Positions 15,124 through 24,359 of a stretch of 31,988 nt of DNA are shown here, in pieces. Each line of letters opens with the position of its first letter. Position 1 is the stretch's first letter. The notes below the pieces were generated by a model, which searched no databases, had not been told where the DNA came from, and worked only from the letters and a program-made list of their open reading frames with translations. The translations under genes were made by a program, and so were the position numbers. This DNA is from SAR202 cluster bacterium Io17-Chloro-G7 (GTDB lineage Bacteria > Chloroflexota > Dehalococcoidia > UBA3495), in NCBI GenBank assembly GCA_002817055.1, contig MUCU01000071.1, positions 1-31,988 on the forward strand, given 5' to 3'.

Positions 15124-16341
15124 ATGGCCGCGGCTTTGGAAAACATCAAGGTAGTGGATTTGACCCGAACTTTGGCCGGCCCATTTTGCACCATGATGTT
15201 GGGCGATATGGGAGCGGACGTGGTGAAGATCGAAGAGCCGGGACACGGCGACGAGACCCGGGGCTGGACTCCATTCTGGAACGATGTCAGCACCCAGTTC
15301 CTTACCTTCAACCGCAACAAACGTAGCCTGTCGATCAACCTAAAAGAGAAAGAAGGGATAGATATTGTCCTTGGCCTGGCCGCTGAGGCGGATATCATGG
15401 TCGAGAGCTTCCGAGGCGGCACCTTGGAGCGCTTGGGATTGGGATATGACGCTATCCGTAAGATTAATCCGGACATAGTCTATACGACAATCTCCGGCTA
15501 TGGGCGCACCGGCCCCATGGCCCACATGCCGGGATACGACTTGCTTATCCAGGCCTACAGTGGCTTGATGCACCTGACCGGCGAGCCGGACGGCTTGCCG
15601 TTACGTGTGGGATATTCCTTGGTTGACCTATTTACGGGGATGATGACCTACGGCTCCATCCTAACGGCCCTGCGTCATCGCGACAATACTGGAGAAGGCC
15701 AGTTGATCGACTCGTCGTTGTTGGACGGTCAAGTGGCCACTATGAGCTACCATGCCACCGGCTACCTGGCCACGGGTAACGAACCCCACCGAATGGGTTC
15801 GGGCCACCCCAGCTTGGTTCCCTACCAGAGCTTTCAGTCTTCCGATGGGTATTTCATACTCGGCTGCGCTAACCAAGGGCTATGGGAGCGGACCTGCCGC
15901 GCCATTGGCCACGACGGCCTACTGGACGACCCCCGGTTTACTACCAACACCGACCGTGTGCAGCACCGGGCGGAGTGCGTAGCGGCCCTCAGCGAGATAT
16001 TCGCAAATGAGACCACTGAGCATTGGGTCGACCTGATTTCAGGAGCGGGAATCCCTTGTGGGCCGATAAACCGGGTTTCCGAAGTGGTAAACGACCCGCA
16101 AGTTCAAGCGCGCAACATGTTTGTTGAAGTGCCTCACCCTGAGGTTCCAGATTTGCGGATTCCCAACTCTCCCATGAAGTTGCTTGGCTCGCCGGCTACT
16201 ATACGCCGTCACCCTCCTTTGTTGGGCGAGCACAACGACGAAATTCTGGCCGCCGCTGGGTATGACGCCAACGGGATTTCCGACTTGAGAGATAGGGGGG
16301 TCATCGGCCTCAAAGGCGTTAAGGTTGCCCCCGGGCATTAG
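15124..16341 (+). CDS. CaiB/BaiF (class III) CoA-transferase
   Basis: 405-aa cytosolic enzyme of the formyl-CoA/L-carnitine CoA-transferase family, moving CoA between organic acids. Signatures: VVDLTRTLAGPFCTMMLGDM, GADVVKIEEPGHGDETRGW, NRNKRSLSINLK, SGYGRTGPMAHMPGYDLL (the family's catalytic Asp is the D of GYDLL, residue ~139), then GLMHLTGEPDG and the C-terminal GIPCGPINRVSEV. Length is normal. ATG with GGGGAGG six bases upstream. Family members of this type in Chloroflexota are numerous and their acids are mostly unknown; nothing here fixes the substrate. The genes downstream are spaced by over 100 bp, so it may be its own unit. Confidence 0.92.
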   Translation: MAAALENIKVVDLTRTLAGPFCTMMLGDMGADVVKIEEPGHGDETRGWTPFWNDVSTQFLTFNRNKRSLSINLKEKEGIDIVLGLAAEADIMVESFRGGTLERLGLGYDAIRKINPDIVYTTISGYGRTGPMAHMPGYDLLIQAYSGLMHLTGEPDGLPLRVGYSLVDLFTGMMTYGSILTALRHRDNTGEGQLIDSSLLDGQVATMSYHATGYLATGNEPHRMGSGHPSLVPYQSFQSSDGYFILGCANQGLWERTCRAIGHDGLLDDPRFTTNTDRVQHRAECVAALSEIFANETTEHWVDLISGAGIPCGPINRVSEVVNDPQVQARNMFVEVPHPEVPDLRIPNSPMKLLGSPATIRRHPPLLGEHNDEILAAAGYDANGISDLRDRGVIGLKGVKVAPGH

Positions 16342-16456
16342 GAGTAAACGCTAAACCCCTGACTGCTGGGTGGGCAGGATTCACGGGGTTGGTCACCGTT
16401 TCCGTGGACTAGAATCCAGGGATCAGAACTAGGAGAGCAGAATTCAGGGAGTCACA

Positions 16457-17176
16457 TTGGCATACAAGCAAAGAGTAAAACTGATTCACACATCGGACAT
16501 CCACCTGGGTGACGAAAACCGGCACCCAGCCTCCGTAGAGGCCTTGCAAGCTCTGATCGACGCAGTTCCTGGCTTGGGCGGCGATGTGCTGCTATTGGTC
16601 GGCGATATTTTCGACAACGGCAGAGTGGGCAACGATGTGCTGGAGTTCTTCCTAGAGCAGGTGGGCCGTCTGAAAGTGCCTGCAGTCCTGCTCCCAGGGA
16701 ACCACGATCTATACGCCGACGACTCGGTGTACCAAAGAGCGCCCTTCGACCATATGCCGGATAATCTACACCTGTTTACCGACACCATGGGCCAGACCAT
16801 CACTTTCCCTGAGTTGACTTTGGACCTTTGGGGCAGGGCTATGCCCTACCACACGCCGGAGTTTCGTCCGCTCTTGGGTATGCCCGAAGCTGGGGATGGC
16901 CATTGGCTGGTGGCTTTGGCCCACGGTCACTACCACTACGAAGAAGATCGTGACCAGCGCTCGTCTCCTATTTACCCCTATGAAGTTGCTGCTGCCACCT
17001 GCCACTATCTGGCCCTAGGCCACTGGGACCGTCACGTTGAGGTCTCTAACGGGCCGGTGGTCGCGGCTTATTCGGGCACACCCTTGGGACCTTCTCGAAT
17101 CGACCCAGTTGGTTCGGTTTCGGTGGTCGACTTGGACCCAGAGGCCGGCGTGTGTTTAAGCCGAGCGTCTCTGTAA
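16457..17176 (+). CDS. SbcD-like calcineurin-fold metallophosphoesterase
   Basis: 239-aa cytosolic two-metal phosphoesterase of the DNA repair exonuclease (SbcD/Mre11) type. Metal ligands in order: DIHLGD (DxH), LLVGDIFDNG (GDxxD), LPGNHDLYADDS (GNHD), ALAHGHYHY and ALGHWDRHVEV (GHxH-like). The C-terminal VVAAYSGTPLGPSRIDP matches the strand that follows GHxH in SbcD. It is shorter than SbcD (~400 aa) and lacks the capping domain, and there is no sbcC neighbour, so the substrate may not be DNA. TTG start at 16457 with AGGGAG five bases upstream. Confidence 0.85.
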   Translation: MAYKQRVKLIHTSDIHLGDENRHPASVEALQALIDAVPGLGGDVLLLVGDIFDNGRVGNDVLEFFLEQVGRLKVPAVLLPGNHDLYADDSVYQRAPFDHMPDNLHLFTDTMGQTITFPELTLDLWGRAMPYHTPEFRPLLGMPEAGDGHWLVALAHGHYHYEEDRDQRSSPIYPYEVAAATCHYLALGHWDRHVEVSNGPVVAAYSGTPLGPSRIDPVGSVSVVDLDPEAGVCLSRASL

Positions 17177-17450
17177 AGCGGACAGACTCCCTTTTAAGGT
17201 CCATAGCCGGGTGACAACTGCCTGCCATGTGTGACCAGACAACCCACGTCCTCGTAGCTCGATTCCCGATCTATTTTAGGTGGACCCCATCAATAAACGG
17301 GCGCATGTGGTTACTTGCTCTGCGCCCGGCATCGGTGCCTAGTGTCCCGAATTCACAGGTCAGCCTTATTCGAGAGTCCCGAAGGCATCGGGGCGTGTCC
17401 AACCGGGATTCCAACTTGAACAATTGCCGCCACGAATCGGAGCAAGCAGA

Positions 17451-18323
17451 ATGAAGCATTTAGGCCGGGAACACCACATCTACATCCTGGAGCCGGAGTC
17501 TGTACCCGCTATAACCATTGACTCCAAAGAAGAGTTGATGGTGGAGACTTGGGACGCATTTGTGGGCGAGCGAGACCCCTTGGTCCTGGAAGAATCCTTG
17601 AAGGGAGCGGCCACCGGCCCGATTGCGGTAAATGGTGCCCAACCTGGGGATGCCCTGAAAGTGGAGTTTCTGAGCATAACGCCTAAAGAAGTTGCCGCTC
17701 ATATGGTGATGCCCGGCCGCGGCTTTTTGGCCGAGGATTTTCCGGAAGCCTACCCGACCATAATCAAGCTTGAATCCGGCGATGCTGTCTTGCCCAGCGG
17801 CGTGCGTGTCCCGCTTATGCCTTCCATGGGATTGGTGGCAACTACGCCGACTTACCGCCAAGAGACCGCCAGCGACTCCGGTCCCTACGGCGGAGATATT
17901 GACATGAAGGAGTTGGTGGCAGGGAGCACCCTATACCTGCCAGTATTCGTGCCCGGAGGCATGCTGGTCTTGGGAGACTGCCACGCCGTGGTGGGAGACG
18001 GAGCGGTGGCTGGCACTGGCGCGGAGTGCTCGGCCGACACCCACATCCGGGTCACGGTGGAAAAGGGCATGAACCTTGAGGCTCCAAGGGCGCTGACCCC
18101 GGATTTTTTCGTAGTTCTTTCCCACGGGGAGGACCTGGGAACAACAATGAGACAGGCGGTGCGCAGCATGGTGGACTTTTTGGTTAAAGAGAAGGGTATG
18201 GAACCCTACGACGCTTATACCCTGTGCAGTTTAGCGGGAGATATACGTGTCTCCCGAACGTTCCGCCCCATCAGCCCGGTAAAGATGATGCTGTCAAGAC
18301 ATGCTCTGGAGCAACTGGGGTAA
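17451..18323 (+). CDS. Acetamidase/formamidase family protein
   Basis: 290-aa cytosolic amidase of the FmdA/AmdA family, hydrolysing short-chain amides to acid and ammonia. Typical parts: TGPIAVNGAQPGDALKVEFL, PYGGDIDMKELVAGSTLYLP (GG-x-D-x-K), and the family hallmark LGDCHAVVGDGAVAGTGAEC, followed by RVTVEKG. The C-terminal YTLCSLAGDIRVS also matches. ATG 17451 is preferred over a TTG at 17424 because GGAG lies eight bases before it and the family N-terminus begins there. No transporter or urea-type genes adjoin it, so the physiological amide is unknown. Confidence 0.9.
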   Translation: MKHLGREHHIYILEPESVPAITIDSKEELMVETWDAFVGERDPLVLEESLKGAATGPIAVNGAQPGDALKVEFLSITPKEVAAHMVMPGRGFLAEDFPEAYPTIIKLESGDAVLPSGVRVPLMPSMGLVATTPTYRQETASDSGPYGGDIDMKELVAGSTLYLPVFVPGGMLVLGDCHAVVGDGAVAGTGAECSADTHIRVTVEKGMNLEAPRALTPDFFVVLSHGEDLGTTMRQAVRSMVDFLVKEKGMEPYDAYTLCSLAGDIRVSRTFRPISPVKMMLSRHALEQLG

Positions 18324-18374
18324 GGGGTTTCAAGGAGACGTAGCAGCGCTTTTCGTCACGTCTGGCGAAACCCC
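18324..18374. terminator. Nested hairpin after the amidase stop
   Basis: GGGGTTTC (18324-18331) pairs with GAAACCCC (18367-18374), and inside it GACGT (18337-18341) pairs with ACGTC (18358-18362). It begins at the base after the amidase stop, in the convergent gap before the minus-strand SRPBCC gene, so a bidirectional terminator is plausible although a T-run is lacking. Confidence 0.5.
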
Positions 18375-18486
18375 ATCGGACTCCCGTTCTGCGGAAATGA
18401 CGTGTTGCTGGTTTTACTTAGGTAGAGCAGTACAAGAGGAAAGTCCATTTACCAAGAAACAATCCGAAGGACCATCCTAAGGGCAG

Positions 18487-18996
18487 TTACGAAGCTTCTG
18501 TTTCCTCTGCCCGTGCTTTCAGGGCCTGGTTAAGATTCGTAAACCCCAGTAACGTGTCATTCAACATTCCCATAACGCCCAATATTGGCACCAATATTCC
18601 TCTGAAGCGTTCTCCCTGGATGAATCGGATTCCACCGTCATCAGTGACCTCTATGATGTAATAACACCCACCGTCGAGGATGCCGGGCAATCCCAGGCGC
18701 CCCATCCAGCGCAACTCCCTATTTGGCTCAGCCACCAAGACTTTTGCCTTGAATGTCCACCCCTTCCCGCTCGGTGTTTGTAACCGCACCGTCAAGGTTT
18801 GTCCGGGAGTGAGTTCGCCCTCGGCATATGTTATGAAAGGGTTCCACTGGGGGAAGGACCGGAAGTCTGTCAGCACAGTCCATACCCGCTCAGTCGTGGC
18901 GTTGATTGTTATCTCGGTGCGGATTTCTTTCAAAGGGTCCTCCAAAGGGTCCTCATATTTTCCGCAACCGTTTGGTTGCCTTTGGATTATTTTCAT
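18487..18996 (-). CDS. SRPBCC (START/Bet v1-like) domain protein
   Basis: 169-aa cytosolic protein with a ligand-binding helix-grip fold, as in polyketide cyclase/dehydrase-like proteins. The domain starts at KEIRTEITINATTERVWTVL and continues DFRSFPQWNPFI, GWTFKAKVLVAEPNRELRWM, then the long C-terminal helix. About 25 extra residues precede it, containing an EDPLEDPL duplication. ATG 18996 begins one base after the SDR stop, so translation is probably coupled; a GTG at 19017 overlaps the SDR gene, and a TTG at the LKEIRTEI position would give the usual family N-terminus. Ligand unknown. Confidence 0.85.
   Translation of the reverse strand: MKIIQRQPNGCGKYEDPLEDPLKEIRTEITINATTERVWTVLTDFRSFPQWNPFITYAEGELTPGQTLTVRLQTPSGKGWTFKAKVLVAEPNRELRWMGRLGLPGILDGGCYYIIEVTDDGGIRFIQGERFRGILVPILGVMGMLNDTLLGFTNLNQALKARAEETEAS
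18931..18954 (-). repeat. In-frame 2 x 12-bp duplication at the SRPBCC N-terminus
   Basis: Two identical 12-bp units (18931-18942, 18943-18954) encode EDPL twice, directly before the conserved domain, keeping the frame. Confidence 0.85.
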
Positions 18997-18997
18997 G

Positions 18998-19768
18998 TTA
19001 CTTAACCGAGTAGCCACCGTCCACGGTCAGCACCGCTCCGGTCACGTAGTCCGACCCGGAGCTAGCCAGAAAAACTACCGGTCCTTGAAGCTCTTCGGGT
19101 TTGCCCCAGCGTTCGGTGGGAATCCGCTGGTTTATCAACTCGTACCTGGCGGGGTCCCGCTCCGGGATGCTCTCGGTCAGACCGGTCATAAACCACCCAG
19201 GCAGAATGGCGTTAACCTGGATGTTGTCCGATGCCCAAGCCACCGCCAGGCTCTTGGTAAGTTGCACCACGCCGCCCTTGCTGGCCGAATAGGGAGAAAC
19301 CCAGTCGCTGCCGAAAAGGGAAAACATTGAACCGATGTTAATGATTTTGCCGCCGCCTTGCTTCTTCATGTGGCGGTGCACCTCTTTGGAGGCTAGAAAC
19401 ACCGACTTTAGGTTCACGTCCACCACACGGTCCCAGTCGTCGGCGCTGAGTTCTTGGGGCTGGCTACGGATAGAGATTCCAGCGTTGTTCACCAGGATGT
19501 CAACCCGGCCCAGCGCTTCCACTGTGTGGCTCACCATGCGGGCAACGTCGGCCTCTTGGGACACGTCCACAGCAATTCCCAGGGCTTTCACTCCCAAGGC
19601 TTTGATTTCCGCCAAAGCTGTGTTGGTCTTGGCTTCGTTCCGAGCCGCCACCACGATGTTCGCTCCGGCGCCCGCCAGTCCCAAGGCCATGCCCAAACCC
19701 AAGCCGCCGTTTCCGCCGGTAACGATGGCCACTTTACCCGTCAAATCGAAGAGGCCTTGTGATTCCAT
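18998..19768 (-). CDS. Short-chain dehydrogenase/reductase (SDR)
   Basis: 256-aa classical SDR, NAD(P)-dependent oxidoreductase of alcohols and ketones. Cofactor motif TGGNGGLGLG near residues 18-27, structural NNAG, catalytic Ser in INIGSMFSLFG, YSASKGG (Tyr and Lys) and the C-terminal FLASSGSDYVTGAVLTVDGG. The sequence style is close to gluconate/2-deoxy-gluconate dehydrogenases, but the substrate is not fixed. ATG with AGGAG nine bases upstream. It is followed at once by the SRPBCC gene and preceded by a ~130-bp gap to the LLM oxidoreductase on the same strand. Confidence 0.92.
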   Translation of the reverse strand: MESQGLFDLTGKVAIVTGGNGGLGLGMALGLAGAGANIVVAARNEAKTNTALAEIKALGVKALGIAVDVSQEADVARMVSHTVEALGRVDILVNNAGISIRSQPQELSADDWDRVVDVNLKSVFLASKEVHRHMKKQGGGKIINIGSMFSLFGSDWVSPYSASKGGVVQLTKSLAVAWASDNIQVNAILPGWFMTGLTESIPERDPARYELINQRIPTERWGKPEELQGPVVFLASSGSDYVTGAVLTVDGGYSVK

Positions 19769-19898
19769 GAGGTTAGGCTCCTGAAAGGATTAACCAAAGA
19801 CAAACTACAGAGCTACGGGGACAGTCTGGATAGGCAATAAAACCAGTCACAAGACTAATAGTTTTCCCGGCATCGGTGGCGACGAGCCAGACTGGGAG

Positions 19899-20939
19899 TT
19901 ACTTGTCTCGGACCAAGGGGATCACCTTTTTGCCAAAGAGGCGCATGGAGCTATCGACTTGGTCGGAAGGTATCTGGCCTACGTTAAAGTTCAGCATCAG
20001 GTTGCGCACGCCCACGCCTTGAAGTTCCTCTATCTGCTCGGCTATTCGCTGGGGCGTGCCAGCCAGGAAAGCGTGCTCCACGACCTCTCCGGGAGGTGGG
20101 CTTTGTCCCGGAGGCCTAGGCGGTAAGCCGCCGGGGTTGAATCGGATCCGGGCGTCCCGGAGGTGCTCCTGGTAACGGCCCAAAGCCGCCTCGGCGACTC
20201 GTAGACACTCTTGGTCATCGTTCCCGACGTAGATTGCCCGCTGGGCCCAAGTTTCGTTCAGGTTATTCTCGATCTCTTTCTCAGCGATTCCAGCCTCTAC
20301 CATGGTGTCGTGGTACAACTTTAGGCGGTGGCGTAGTGTGTCCACAGTTTGGACCCCAATTAATGCTGGACGACCTTGCTTGGCGATTTCCACCAATGAG
20401 CCTTCGGAGATACAAGCCCGCACCAACAGAGGGTGTGGCTTCTGGTATGGACGGGGACGCAGCACTGGGAACTTGGCATCCCAGAATTCCCCATGGTGGT
20501 CCACGTCTTCGCCGGTCCAGGATTTGATCAGGAGCTCTTCCGCCTCTTCCAGCATGTTGCGGCCCTGTTCCAGGGTTGTGCCGTAGCCGAAATACTCATA
20601 CTCGTTATAAGCCGAGCCGCGGCCCGTGCCAACGATCAAACGACCGTGGCTCAGTTGGTCCAGGAGAGCTGTCTGCACCGCCAGCCTAACCGGATGGTGC
20701 AGCGCCATTTCCACCACGGCGAAGCCAATGAGCACCCGTTTCGTCCGGCTGGCCACGGCGGCGCCGAAAACCACCGGGTCGGCGTAGGCCACCGCACCGT
20801 CGAAGTGGTGCTCCGTCAGCCAAACGGCGTCCAATCCAATTTCCTCCGCTAATTCGATTTCCCGGAGGGTGCTTTCGATTACCCGGTGGTCCTGTTCGGG
20901 GTCGCTACTGATGGAGAAAACAAAGCTGCCAAACCGCAT
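19899..20939 (-). CDS. LLM class (luciferase-like) flavin-dependent oxidoreductase
   Basis: 346-aa TIM-barrel monooxygenase using reduced FMN or F420. Typical parts are EIGLDAVWLTEHHFDG, RTKRVLIGFAVVEMALHHPV, LDQLSHGRLIVGTGRG and a C-terminal HAFLAGTPQRIAEQIEEL. The family includes alkanal, alkanesulfonate and nitrilotriacetate monooxygenases; the substrate cannot be told. ATG with GAGAGG eight bases upstream. Same strand and short gap (54 bp) to the dienelactone hydrolase gene, so the two may be co-transcribed. Confidence 0.9.
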   Translation of the reverse strand: MRFGSFVFSISSDPEQDHRVIESTLREIELAEEIGLDAVWLTEHHFDGAVAYADPVVFGAAVASRTKRVLIGFAVVEMALHHPVRLAVQTALLDQLSHGRLIVGTGRGSAYNEYEYFGYGTTLEQGRNMLEEAEELLIKSWTGEDVDHHGEFWDAKFPVLRPRPYQKPHPLLVRACISEGSLVEIAKQGRPALIGVQTVDTLRHRLKLYHDTMVEAGIAEKEIENNLNETWAQRAIYVGNDDQECLRVAEAALGRYQEHLRDARIRFNPGGLPPRPPGQSPPPGEVVEHAFLAGTPQRIAEQIEELQGVGVRNLMLNFNVGQIPSDQVDSSMRLFGKKVIPLVRDK

Positions 20940-20993
20940 TAAGCTGGCCTCTCATTCATAGTTGCTGGTCTACTTTTAGATTTCGGGGGTATG

Positions 20994-21710
20994 TCAACTA
21001 CCGGACTTCAGATGCTGGTCGAAGAAGTCCAGAGTCCTAGGCCAAGAAGTGTCCGATGCCGCCTTCTGGTAACGGGCCGCTGTGTAGTCCATAAAGGCGT
21101 GGTCGGCGCCGGGGTACGTGTAAAACCGGTGAGTCTTGCCCAACCGGGTAAGCTCGTCATCCAGCTTGCGCATATCGTCTTGGGACGGATTTTCGTCGAT
21201 TTCGCCGAAGTGGAATAGGACGGGGCAGTTGATACCCTCGGCCTGGTCGAAAGGCGTCTTGACGCCTTGGCCCCAGGTTACCATCAAGTTGCCGCCGTAA
21301 TACGGTACCGCCGCTTGTAGGTGGGGATTGTTGGCAGCGGCCAGCCACGTGACCCGGCCACCCATGCAAAAACCCGTTATTCCGATGCGATCGCCGTTTA
21401 CCGACTGGTGTCCCCGTAGAAATTCCACAGTGGCATTGATGTCGGCCACTATGTCTGGGTCGCTCAAATGCTGGACCCGGTGGGAACGGTCGGCCAGCAT
21501 TTCTTCGGTGTAGCGGTGGAATAGGTTGGGTGCTGCTGCGGCGTACCCCTCAGCTGCCAGGCGGTCGCTCATTTCCTGGATGAACTGGTCGACCCCACCG
21601 CCGTGCTGGCTCACTATTACGGCCGGGTAGGGACCGTCGCCTTCGGGTCTACTGAGGTAGACGTCCATGTCCTGGCCGTCAACAACTACGGTTTCCCAAG
21701 ATGATGGCAT
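20994..21710 (-). CDS. Dienelactone hydrolase family protein
   Basis: 238-aa cytosolic alpha/beta-hydrolase. The catalytic triad is visible: nucleophile Cys in GITGFCMGGRVTWLAAA, Asp in HFGEIDENPS and His in YPGADHAFMDY. VIVSQHGGGVDQFIQEM is the oxyanion strand-loop. The family opens dienelactones in aromatic ring-cleavage routes and many other esters or lactones; no ring-cleavage genes lie nearby. ATG with AAGGAG nine bases upstream. It heads a possible operon with the LLM oxidoreductase downstream. Confidence 0.9.
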   Translation of the reverse strand: MPSSWETVVVDGQDMDVYLSRPEGDGPYPAVIVSQHGGGVDQFIQEMSDRLAAEGYAAAAPNLFHRYTEEMLADRSHRVQHLSDPDIVADINATVEFLRGHQSVNGDRIGITGFCMGGRVTWLAAANNPHLQAAVPYYGGNLMVTWGQGVKTPFDQAEGINCPVLFHFGEIDENPSQDDMRKLDDELTRLGKTHRFYTYPGADHAFMDYTAARYQKAASDTSWPRTLDFFDQHLKSGS

Positions 21711-21943
21711 GGCTCTTTGCTCCTTAGATACGAATGGGAAGAATTACTGCGGTTTTTTGGGCCGGGTTATTACTAGGGAATAAACTCAAAGGGTGGGTCA
21801 AGGCTACCAGCCATTTTCTAACCTTTTAGGCGTTTTTGGCTGCTAACGCTCTGGGCGACCCGCATTATCTCATATAACGAAGGGACGTGGCGCTTCTGCT
21901 GGTATAGTTCAACGACCCGGTATTACTAAATCGACCAGGCCTG

Positions 21944-21971
21944 GAAGAGTGGGTTCTGAAGAGTGGGTCCT
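21944..21971. repeat. 2 x 14-bp tandem repeat at the end of the peptidase-like pseudogene
   Basis: GAAGAGTGGGTTCT (21944-21957) and GAAGAGTGGGTCCT (21958-21971) differ by one base. The second unit covers the last stop of the pseudogene. Confidence 0.85.
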
Positions 21972-23986
21972 AGGGAAGGTTCAGCACCCACTTAGCATCG
22001 CCTATGTCCTGAAATAGCAGAAATGTTCTGGCGTTCAACTCGGGCAGCATGCTGTTGGCTTTATTTTGGTGCGCTCCGTCGGAAGTCTTCCAGTACTCTA
22101 ATTCCAAGGTCAGCCAGCGGGCGTTCAGGTCGAAGAAAACTGTAGCATCGGCCTGGATTTGCTCAAGGATTGGCGGGGGTGTGATGGACGCCATTAGCTC
22201 AACAGCTTCCTGAGCGTCTGATACCTATTCCGTATAGACCGCCACGTTTTCGATGTCCGAGAGTGACTGTTGAATGTTAGCCCTGCGGCGGTCCGAAATG
22301 CTCCCCCTCAACTCCATTATCTGGTCCAATACTTGGAAATAGTCAGTAGCCTGCGTAGTTACCGGGTCTTCCCAATTCGACAGCCAATCTACGAACCGGG
22401 CCTCAAAATCCTCATAGTTTAGCCCCACCACCGAATTCAGAGCCTCCGGAAGTTCCGCCCCTGAGGCGATTTCTCGCAGTGCATCGAAGGGTGACGATTT
22501 ATCGAAGGTCTCGTTCATGAAACGAATGATCATGTACGATTGGTCGTACTGGAGCCTAATGCGGTCTGGTTCGCTCCTCTCATTCCATTCTTTGTTGCTC
22601 TCCAACTCAGCAAGAGGAAATAGGGTTTCGGATTGGGCAGCCAGCTTGGCATTGTCAGCGGTTCGGAACCGATGCAAGGCAAAGGCGTTGGAGCGGGGTC
22701 GTTCCCGGCCCAGTACCGTTTCGTAGAACTCAGCGAGGCCTTCGTTTAGCCAATTCGGCACGATTTCGTCGTCTATAATCCCATCGACTACGTGATGGAC
22801 GTATTCATGGACTAAAACCCTCTCCAGTCCAGTGCGGAGCTTGTCCGCCAAAATATATATTCCGGGCTTGAAGCTGAAACTCCGTTAGTAGCCGCCCTGC
22901 CAGCCCAGGTTAACCAAGGTGGCTTGGCTTAGGGTGTCGAGAGTGACTCGGTTGCCCACCATATATACGTCGGGGACCGGAGCCATCGGCTCGCCCACGG
23001 CCTCTTCCATTTGACCCGAAGCGACCTCCAACCGGTCCCGTACCTGTACAGCCAAAGCAGGGTGCACGTCATCCGAGAAGAAGACACCGGCTTCCGGCCC
23101 GTGGAGGCCATTCATATGGGGGCCCCAAGCTAAACGACTCCAATCCGGGAATTTGTAGCTCTTGAAGTTGGTAAGCGATTGACTCTTTTCGCCCGTCAAA
23201 ATCGAGGGTTACCCGCCAAGTCCCAGCCGCATCTTGGATGCCGTATCGGGTCCAAGCAGCTGTTCCCGCGCTATTCGCATAATTAACGCCGGTGATGACG
23301 TCACCGCCTTCCTGCAAGAGGGTTAGTTGATCATTTTCGTCAATCCATCCAGCCCTTTTGCCCGAGGGTTCGGTGAAGGTGACATCGACCTTTTCCCACG
23401 ACGGCAAGCCTCGAACGTTGAATACTACGTTGCGTCCTGCGATGGGTTGCTCCGGCGACATGAGCAGCGTTACGCCTTCGCCTAAGTCGAATACGGTTGT
23501 GTCTTGAGGGATGGGCAAATGCGGAGCGGCCGTTAGCGTGGCTGTTGGAACCGGAGTGGCCGTTGAGGCGGCTACTGGAACCAGAGCGGCGGTTGGCATG
23601 GTCGTTGGAACCGGAGTGGTTGTTGGAGCCGGGGTGGCTGTTGGTATTGCAATTGGAGCCGGAGATGGCGTTACTGTCGGAACAGGTGAGGCTATTGGAG
23701 CTGGAGTGGCCGTCGATGTTGGAGCCGACGGGGCGGCTGCCGGAGTGGCCGTAGCCGGAGTGGCCGTAGCCGGAGTTTCATCCAGCCTAGCCGCTTCTGA
23801 CTCTGGTTTTAGAGCTTCGCTGGTGGCTATCAACGCGGCGATGGGTTGAGGAATGGCGGTGATGGAGGGCTGGACCGTGGCCTCCCTTTGTTCGGCGTTT
23901 CGATCTACAGAGTTGTCGGAAGTGGTACAACCGTGGAGCGCCAAGAGTGCGCCGAGAGCCAAGATAGCGATTAAAGTTTTATTCAC
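21970..23986 (-). pseudogene. Broken gene for a zinc-peptidase-like lipoprotein (peptidase MA-like)
   Basis: Four minus-strand pieces are one gene of ~670 codons. Piece 1 (23986 to ~23100) has a lipoprotein signal ending LALHGC, a ~100-residue Thr/Pro/Ala stalk and a beta domain (LMSPEQPIAGRNVVFNVRGL). A one-base shift between ~23135 and 23069 leads to piece 2 (GVFFSDDVHPALAVQVRDRL). An in-frame TAA at 22887-22885 is followed by piece 3 with the zinc motif HEYVHH and NWLNEGLAEFYE, the gluzincin HExxH and downstream Glu. An in-frame TAG at 22227-22225 precedes piece 4, which ends at 21970. Piece 2, piece 3 and piece 4 share one frame. The GTG start at 23986 has AAAGG upstream; a TTG at 24055 is further out. 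It would have been an extracellular, membrane-anchored metallopeptidase-like protein. Confidence 0.85.
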
Positions 23987-24195
23987 CGGAGCCTTTCGTG
24001 CCGAACCAGGATTATGCTTTGCCGTTTTGCTAAGGGGTAATGCCGCTGCCTTCAAGTCCAGTTTATGTTTGTGGCAAACTTAAAGTCAAAGCCAATCGCT
24101 ATTGATTTGCAGAAACTGATTAATATCCGGGCATGAGTTTTCTCTGCCCTAAGCTGGGTGGCGGAACTTTAGGGCTGGAGGGCGTTCAACAATCA

Positions 24196-24223
24196 AATCC
24201 AGCTAGAACAATCCAGCTAGAAA
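24196..24223. repeat. 2 x 14-bp tandem repeat
   Basis: AATCCAGCTAGAAC (24196-24209) is followed by AATCCAGCTAGAAA (24210-24223). Intergenic. Confidence 0.85.
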
Positions 24224-24359
24224 AACAACGTCCGCGATGCACTCAAGAATCATCTTCTCGGGCTATCCCTGGTATCTGAAGGAGTTTGCCAAAGGGGCGG
24301 TGTACAGTGCGGCCCGCGGAGGAAGAGTGTAGCAAATAAGTTAACTTGTTTTAGCCCAA

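Noticed and set aside
23511..23849. 112-aa plus-strand frame rich in Val/Gly/Ala
   Set aside because: It is the antisense of the Thr/Pro/Ala stalk; its composition follows from the repeat.
24237..24332. 31-codon ATG frame on the plus strand
   Set aside because: No ribosome binding site, very short, no recognisable domain.
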